Source of the DNA: Methyloprofundus sp.
GTDB taxonomy: Bacteria; Pseudomonadota; Gammaproteobacteria; Methylococcales; Methylomonadaceae
Assembly: GCA_013138555.1 (NCBI GenBank)
Contig: WTCN01000120.1
Coordinates: forward strand, 1-9,039
Length of the DNA: 9,039 bases
Direction of reading: 5' to 3'
The position numbers and the translations under genes were made by a program. This document shows positions 4,674 to 9,039 of this stretch, piece by piece (the stretch's first letter is position 1; each line of letters begins with the position of its first letter). The notes under the pieces were generated by a model. The model saw only the letters and a list, made by a program, of their open reading frames with translations, ran no database searches and was not told the origin of the DNA.

Positions 4674-5837
4674 ATGATATTTATCCGTTTACTTTTGTGC
4701 CTGCTTCTTAGCTTGTTTTTAACGAGTCATAGTTATGCAGAACATAAGCAAGAAATTAAAATTGCCTATTTAAGTCAGGAAAAACAAGTGCCGGCTGCAT
4801 TGTCTAATCTTGAGCCATTTATCGGTGATAAAGGTCTACAAGGGGCCTTGCTAGGTTTAAAAGATAATAATACCACAGGGCAGTTTACCCAGCAGAGCTA
4901 TCGTTTAAAGCAAGTTATTGTGCCACTAGGGGGGGATGTCGACCTGGCGTTTACAGAGTTACTTAAGCAGGGCTTTCAACTCTTTATCGTAAACTTGCCC
5001 GCAGCGCAGTTGGTTAAGCTGCATCAATTAAATAATAATCAAGCATTGCTTTTTGATATAGCAACACGTAGCGATGCTTTTCGGCATCACCAATGTTTAG
5101 CTGATGTGTTGCACTTATTGCCAAGCCGTGCCATGCGGGCCGATGCCTTGGCGCAATATATGCTAAAAAGGCGTTGGCGGCGCTGGTTTCTGGTAGTGGG
5201 TAATACGCCTGAGGATGCCTTGTATGCACAGGCGATTAAGCGCTCGGCTAAACGCTTTGGTATGCAAGTCATTGCTGAAAAGAAATGGTTACATACTTAT
5301 GATGCACGGCGCACAGCGCAGGCTGATATTCCGGTCTTTACTCAGGTAGATGATTATGATGTGCTGGTCGTTGCCGATGAACAGGGTTTATTCGGCGAAT
5401 ATATCAGTTATCGTAGCTGGTTGCCTAGACCTGTTATAGGAACGCAAGGTTTGATTGCGACAGCATGGCATCGTACGCACGAACAATGGGGAGCGGTGCA
5501 AATTCAGAATCGCTTTAAAGCATTGGCGAAACGGCAAATGCAAGAACAGGATTATGCGGCTTATCTGGCAGTGCGAGCCATTGGTGAGACTGCTACGCGC
5601 ACACATGCGGTAGATGCCAAATCAATTAAAGGCTATCTTTTAAGTGAAAAATTTAAACTTCAGGGGTATAAAGGTAAGCCATTGAGCTTTAGGAGTTGGA
5701 ATGGGCAGTTACGCCAGCCTGTGCTTTTGGCTGCGCCTACTTCATTAGTGACGGCACCACCGTTAGAAGGTTTTTTACATCCCCAAAATGAACTCGATAC
5801 ACTAGGCTATGATCAGCCAGAAACCCAATGTCAATAA
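4674..5837 (+). CDS. Periplasmic binding-protein-like component, PQQ-alcohol-dehydrogenase-associated ABC system
   Basis: The 387-residue product opens with a signal peptide (MIFIRLLLCLLLSLFLTS, likely cleavage after SYA, residue 22). The mature part has the two-lobed type I periplasmic binding-protein fold, distantly like branched-chain amino acid receptors: IKIAYLSQ at 28-35, a second lobe around RWFLVVGNTPEDALYAQA (170-187), and YDVLVVADE at 228-236. The segment QWGAVQIQNRFKALAKR (271-287) with AAYLAVRAIGE (295-305), and the C-terminal NELDTLGYD, match my memory of the family named PQQ-dependent alcohol dehydrogenase system substrate-binding protein (TIGR03863). A binding protein paired with an ABC-2 permease is unusual, since such permeases usually export; it may sense rather than deliver a ligand. 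It is the first gene of the operon. The ribosome site is weak (AAAG directly before ATG). Confidence 0.87.
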   Translation: MIFIRLLLCLLLSLFLTSHSYAEHKQEIKIAYLSQEKQVPAALSNLEPFIGDKGLQGALLGLKDNNTTGQFTQQSYRLKQVIVPLGGDVDLAFTELLKQGFQLFIVNLPAAQLVKLHQLNNNQALLFDIATRSDAFRHHQCLADVLHLLPSRAMRADALAQYMLKRRWRRWFLVVGNTPEDALYAQAIKRSAKRFGMQVIAEKKWLHTYDARRTAQADIPVFTQVDDYDVLVVADEQGLFGEYISYRSWLPRPVIGTQGLIATAWHRTHEQWGAVQIQNRFKALAKRQMQEQDYAAYLAVRAIGETATRTHAVDAKSIKGYLLSEKFKLQGYKGKPLSFRSWNGQLRQPVLLAAPTSLVTAPPLEGFLHPQNELDTLGYDQPETQCQ

Positions 5838-5842
5838 AAGGA
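5837..5842 (+). promoter_or_regulatory. Ribosome binding site fixing the start of the propeller gene at 5849
   Basis: AAAGGA, overlapping the last base of the preceding TAA stop, is 6 nt before ATG 5849. The earlier in-frame ATG at 5828 lies inside the previous gene, lacks a comparable site, and would add seven residues in front of a good signal peptide. Confidence 0.7.
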
Positions 5843-5848
5843 ATATGT

Positions 5849-6811
5849 ATGAAAATGACCCCCATTATACTGAGCAGCTTATTGTTATGGACATCAGTGC
5901 TAAGTGCAGAAACGGTATTTGTGACTTTAGAAAAAGACAATGCGATTGCCGTTGTTGATCCTGTTGCAGGCAAACTACTTAAAACCGTTAAGATAGGGCA
6001 AAGGCCGCGTGGCATACAATTAAGCCCTGATCAGCAAACGCTTTATATCGCGACCAGTGATGATGATACCGTACTTGAAGTCGATGCCAATAGCTTAGCA
6101 ATAAAAGGCAGATTGCCCTCGGGCGAAGACCCAGAGACCTTTGCGATAAATTCACTGGGGACACATATGTATGTGTCTAATGAAGATGATAATCAGGTGA
6201 CGGTGATTGATTTAGTAAAAAAACAGGCAATACATCAGGTTACTGTCGGTGTGGAGCCGGAAGGTATCGCGGTCAGTCCTGATAATCAATGGATAGTGAG
6301 TGCATCAGAAACCACAAATATGGTGCACTGGATAGAGGCTAAAACGAATCAAATAAAAGAGAATACACTGGTTGACCCTCGGCCTAGAGCCTTAAGTTTT
6401 ACCGCGGATGGGCAACAATTGTGGGTGACTTCGGAAATTGAGGGTAGCCTGATGATTATTGATGTTGCCAGTAAGCAAATTATTAAGCGGGTACACTTTT
6501 CTGTGCCGGGTGTCGGTCAGGAAAAAATTCAACCCGTCGGTGTGGTGGTTGATGATAAGCGGCAATGGGCTTATGTTGCACTAGGGCCTGCAAATCGAGT
6601 GGTTGTTGTGAATGCACAAACCTATGAGGTGGAAAAATATCTCTTAGTGGGTGCGCGAGTATGGAATTTAGCATTCTCGCCTAAGCAGGAACGTCTGTAT
6701 ACCACTAATGGTGTCAGTCATGATATATCTATTATTGATTTAGCAGAGCACAAAGTGACAAAATCCATTGCTGTTGGACGTTACCCCTGGGGGCTTGCAG
6801 TAAAACCATGA
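5849..6811 (+). CDS. Secreted YVTN-type seven-bladed beta-propeller, PQQ-ABC-associated
   Basis: From ATG 5849 the product is 320 residues with a signal peptide (MTPIILSSLLLWTSVLSA, cleavage after residue 20). The mature chain has seven repeat units with a recurring G-x-x-P-x-G-(I/L) turn or a variant: GQRPRGI (50-56), GEDPETF (92-98), GVEPEGI (134-140), DPRPRAL (176-182), QPVGVV (228-233), GARVWNL (268-274) and GRYPWGL (310-316). Between them are YVSNEDDNQVTVID-type strands. This is a complete seven-bladed YVTN propeller. The family is known as the PQQ-dependent catabolism-associated beta-propeller protein (TIGR03866); its exact role is unknown to me, probably a periplasmic partner of the ABC system. 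An upstream ATG at 5828 is in frame but has no ribosome site. The stop overlaps the next start (ATGA at 6808-6811), so translation is probably coupled. Confidence 0.9.
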   Translation: MKMTPIILSSLLLWTSVLSAETVFVTLEKDNAIAVVDPVAGKLLKTVKIGQRPRGIQLSPDQQTLYIATSDDDTVLEVDANSLAIKGRLPSGEDPETFAINSLGTHMYVSNEDDNQVTVIDLVKKQAIHQVTVGVEPEGIAVSPDNQWIVSASETTNMVHWIEAKTNQIKENTLVDPRPRALSFTADGQQLWVTSEIEGSLMIIDVASKQIIKRVHFSVPGVGQEKIQPVGVVVDDKRQWAYVALGPANRVVVVNAQTYEVEKYLLVGARVWNLAFSPKQERLYTTNGVSHDISIIDLAEHKVTKSIAVGRYPWGLAVKP

Positions 6812-7539
6812 GCAATATTGCATTAGAGATAGCCGGATTAAATTTTTCCTATGCAAAAAAAAAGCAGGTTCTGCATGATTTGCATTTTGAGGTCGACGCG
6901 GGGCAGTGCTGTATTTTATTAGGCCCCAACGGCGCTGGAAAAAGTACTTTATTTTCCCTGATTACCCGTTTATACGCACATAAGCAAGGGCGTATCAAAT
7001 TAGCAGGCTTTGATATACAAAAACAGCCATTGAAAGCGCTTGGGCACTTAGGGGTGGTGTTTCAGCAAACGACTCTGGACCTGGATTTAACAGTACAGCA
7101 AAACCTGCGTTATCATGCTGCATTACAGGGTATGAGCCGAAAAAAAGCCAATCCTGCAATACAGGAGCAATTAGAGTGCTTAGGTATGTATGAGCGGCGT
7201 ACTGAAGTGGTGCGCCAGCTTAATGGCGGGCATCGGCGGCGGGTTGAGATTGCCCGGGCATTAATGCATAAGCCTAGTGTGCTGTTGCTGGATGAGCCTA
7301 CTGTAGGCCTGGATGTGCCAAGTAGGCAGGCCATTGTAGAGCATGTGCATCAACTGAGTCAGGATGGTCATTTAGCCGTATTGTGGGCAACGCATTTAAT
7401 GGATGAAATTTATGCCTCTGATAAAATTGTAGTGATGCACCAAGGTACGTTAAAGGCTCAAGGGCTAATGGCTGATGTTATTCGGCAGGCACAGGCAGAA
7501 AATATCAATGATGCCTTTTATAAATTAACTCATAGCTAA
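6808..7539 (+). CDS. ABC transporter ATP-binding protein, PQQ-dependent alcohol dehydrogenase system
   Basis: This 243-residue nucleotide-binding subunit has all key motifs: Walker A GPNGAGKST (39-47), Q-loop Gln86, signature LNGGH (138-142), Walker B VLLLDE (158-163) with Glu163, D-loop GLD (167-169) and H-loop His196. The signature is LNGGHRRR rather than the usual LSGGQ; a HRRR ending is, as I recall, typical of this subfamily (TIGR03864), which belongs with the daunorubicin/NodI-type exporters. It would power the permease encoded next. The ATG overlaps the stop of the propeller gene by four bases, and the permease starts 5 nt after this stop, so the subunits are translated as a unit. Confidence 0.95.
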   Translation: MSNIALEIAGLNFSYAKKKQVLHDLHFEVDAGQCCILLGPNGAGKSTLFSLITRLYAHKQGRIKLAGFDIQKQPLKALGHLGVVFQQTTLDLDLTVQQNLRYHAALQGMSRKKANPAIQEQLECLGMYERRTEVVRQLNGGHRRRVEIARALMHKPSVLLLDEPTVGLDVPSRQAIVEHVHQLSQDGHLAVLWATHLMDEIYASDKIVVMHQGTLKAQGLMADVIRQAQAENINDAFYKLTHS

Positions 7540-7544
7540 GTATA

Positions 7545-8345
7545 ATGCGAATTTTTCATTATTGGTTTGCCTTGTGGGGCATTGTTTTCAGAGAGTTGTT
7601 TCGATTCATAAAACAAAAAGAGCGCTTTCTTTCGGCCTTAGTCAGGCCATTAGTCTGGTTATTTGTCTTTGCTGCCGGGTTTAGAGCAGCACTTGGCATA
7701 GCCATTATTCCACCCTATGAAACCTATATACTTTATGAGGTGTATATTACTCCAGGGCTGATCGGTATGATTCAGTTATTTAATGGTATGCAAAGCTCTT
7801 TGTCTATGGTTTATGATCGTGAAATGGGCAGTATGCGAATATTGTTAGTTAGCCCTTTGCCGCGCTGGTTTCTCCTGGTAGCAAAATTATTGGCAGGTGT
7901 TTTTGTTTCTATTTTGCAGGTTTATGTATTTTTGGGAATCGCCTGGTTTTATGAAATACAGGCACCTTTAGAAGGTTACTTATGGTTATTGCCTGCTCTG
8001 GTTTTAAGTGGCTTAATGTTAGGTGCTTTAGGGTTATTGCTGTCCTCTTTTATTAAGCAACTGGAAAATTTTGCCGGGGTGATGAATTTTGTTATTTTTC
8101 CGATGTTCTTTATGTCTACAGCCTTGTATCCTTTGTGGAAATTGCAAGAATCCAGTGTGTGGTTGTATAAGCTAGCGGAATATAACCCATTTTCCCGAGC
8201 GGTAGAGCTAATACGTTTTGCACTTTATGGGCAATTTAACCAAGAAGCTTTTCTTTATACATCAGTCACATTTACGCTATTCTTAATACTTGCTATCATA
8301 GGCTATAACCCATCAAAAGGAATGATGAAACGAAAAGGGCGTTAA
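7545..8345 (+). CDS. ABC-2 type permease, PQQ-dependent alcohol dehydrogenase system
   Basis: The 266-residue inner-membrane protein has about six hydrophobic segments (roughly 33-51, 70-88, 108-136, 147-169, 174-197, 238-254). The cytoplasmic segment YDREMGSMRILLVSPLPR (90-107), followed by the second membrane block, is typical of ABC-2 permeases of the NodJ/daunorubicin type. The motif NPFSRAVELIRFALYGQ (214-230) is also characteristic of this class. Most relatives are exporters of lipids, polysaccharides or hydrophobic compounds, so export is more likely than import, although a periplasmic binding-like protein is encoded in the same operon. No clear Shine-Dalgarno precedes ATG 7545, so coupling to the ATPase stop 5 nt upstream probably initiates it. 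The gene ends with AAAAGGG, which may be the ribosome site for a small ORF just after. Confidence 0.93.
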   Translation: MRIFHYWFALWGIVFRELFRFIKQKERFLSALVRPLVWLFVFAAGFRAALGIAIIPPYETYILYEVYITPGLIGMIQLFNGMQSSLSMVYDREMGSMRILLVSPLPRWFLLVAKLLAGVFVSILQVYVFLGIAWFYEIQAPLEGYLWLLPALVLSGLMLGALGLLLSSFIKQLENFAGVMNFVIFPMFFMSTALYPLWKLQESSVWLYKLAEYNPFSRAVELIRFALYGQFNQEAFLYTSVTFTLFLILAIIGYNPSKGMMKRKGR

Positions 8346-8346
8346 A

Positions 8347-8388
8347 ATGAAAACTGTATATATTAAATTGAATATGGGGAATACGTGA
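8347..8388 (+). CDS. Possible 13-codon leader ORF between the permease and the last gene
   Basis: ATG 8347 follows the permease stop by one base and has AAAAGGG (8333-8339) 7 nt upstream, a better ribosome site than either neighbour. It encodes MKTVYIKLNMGNT and stops at TGA 8386-8388, overlapping the GTG start of the following gene as GTGA. It resembles a translational coupling device, but such a short ORF can occur by chance. Confidence 0.3.
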   Translation: MKTVYIKLNMGNT

Positions 8389-9039
8389 GAAATTCTTTTT
8401 TCCTGATAATACCGGAGCAGCGAGAAGATTCGGCTAGTTTGAAGTTATATGAAGAAATGGCTTTAAAGCAATGGATAGATGATCTTCCCGTCGCTAATGT
8501 ATCACTGGCAACGCGTTTATTACATGACTTTATCGTGCAGGGTAATAAGTTAGCCATGAGTCCGGCTAAACGCCTGGCTTATCTAGAGTTAATCAGAACT
8601 AGCTATCTCGTTATGGAGGATGAGATGCGTTCGCGATTATTGAGGAGTGGCTTCCCTAAAAGTGATATGGAGCACAAAACCTATAGTATTCTGGTTAGTA
8701 TAGAGCGAGAATTAGCCATTTCTTACTGGATTATTGTAAAAAAACAAACACACCGCCAGTTAAGCTGGTTTCAAAGTAAAGATGCAACGCTAGCAATACA
8801 GCGTCTTATCAAGTGTTTAAGCAGTATAGTCGTCAGTCAGTATATCATGAACTTGCCTGTTCAAGAGTGGGTATGGATAGATTTACATTCCTTGTATAAG
8901 CTCGGGGTAAAAATAAAAAAGGAAAGCACCAAAGTTGCTGATGAATCGTGCTTTATTAATCGTAGTAGCTCTATTCAGGATAGCTATAAGCAAATAATCC
9001 TGCTTAGTCTTGCCGATCCTATGGGCTTAATGCCAAAGG
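8385..9039 (+). CDS. N-terminal 218 codons of a helical protein, possibly c-di-GMP related (3' end outside window)
   Basis: The frame is open from GTG 8385 to the window end. GGGGA at 8376-8380 is a reasonable ribosome site, and the frame closes by a TAA at 8364, so no earlier start exists; ATG 8457 is a weaker alternative. There is no signal peptide and no membrane segment. The chain is mainly amphipathic helix. The segment KQWIDDLPVANVSLATRLLH (from residue 28), followed by a helical stretch with KRLAYLELIR, resembles from memory the N-terminal region of larger gammaproteobacterial PilZ proteins such as FimW-type c-di-GMP receptors. The PilZ domain would lie beyond the window, so this is inference. 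It may be cotranscribed with the ABC operon (gap 39 nt) or start anew; no promoter or terminator is evident. Confidence 0.6.
   Translation, partial: MRNSFFLIIPEQREDSASLKLYEEMALKQWIDDLPVANVSLATRLLHDFIVQGNKLAMSPAKRLAYLELIRTSYLVMEDEMRSRLLRSGFPKSDMEHKTYSILVSIERELAISYWIIVKKQTHRQLSWFQSKDATLAIQRLIKCLSSIVVSQYIMNLPVQEWVWIDLHSLYKLGVKIKKESTKVADESCFINRSSSIQDSYKQIILLSLADPMGLMPK

Noticed and set aside
5737..6015. 92-codon minus-strand ORF across the junction of the binding-protein and propeller genes
   Set aside because: It is antisense to two well-supported overlapping genes and has no ribosome site or recognisable domain.

Overview
The window (about 9 kb, AT-leaning) looks like a chromosomal segment of a gammaproteobacterium. 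The tRNA genes are of bacterial type with encoded CCA, the genes include a MOSC protein, PilZ proteins and an outer-membrane barrel, and the last third is the ABC module that in other Proteobacteria travels with PQQ-dependent alcohol dehydrogenases. The short palindromes between genes are of a kind I associate with methanotroph-like (Methylococcales) and related genomes. That lineage guess is inference only.

Layout. 1-290: 3' end of a gene for an SH3-like protein, cut by the window edge. 305-653: a strong sigma70-type promoter followed by tRNA-Gly(GCC), a textbook intrinsic terminator, tRNA-Cys(GCA) and a second tRNA-Gly(GCC) that differs from the first only at the discriminator base. 654-1105: no gene, but a dense patch of palindromic repeats, including a 130-bp nested inverted-repeat element. 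1106-2296: outer-membrane beta-barrel protein (+), ending 4 nt from the convergent 2301-3122 MOSC (mARC/YcbX-like) gene (-). 3123-4673: two tandem paralogous single-domain PilZ genes (-) with AT-rich spacers whose upstream regions are also related, so the duplication included flanking DNA.

4674-8345 (+) is a tight four-gene operon: periplasmic binding-protein-like component, secreted seven-bladed YVTN propeller, ABC ATPase and ABC-2 permease. The first three genes are contiguous or overlapping and the last is 5 nt further on. The gene types and order match the PQQ-alcohol-dehydrogenase-associated ABC system, whose substrate is not established as far as I know. No dehydrogenase, cytochrome c or PQQ synthesis gene is in the window. 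After a possible 13-codon leader ORF, a GTG-started gene (8385 onward) runs off the end; it is a helical protein that may be the N-terminal part of a larger c-di-GMP-related protein.

The least explained parts are the PQQ-linked ABC module with its two periplasmic components, the duplicated PilZ genes, and the tRNA cluster with an internal terminator and an altered tRNA-Gly discriminator.
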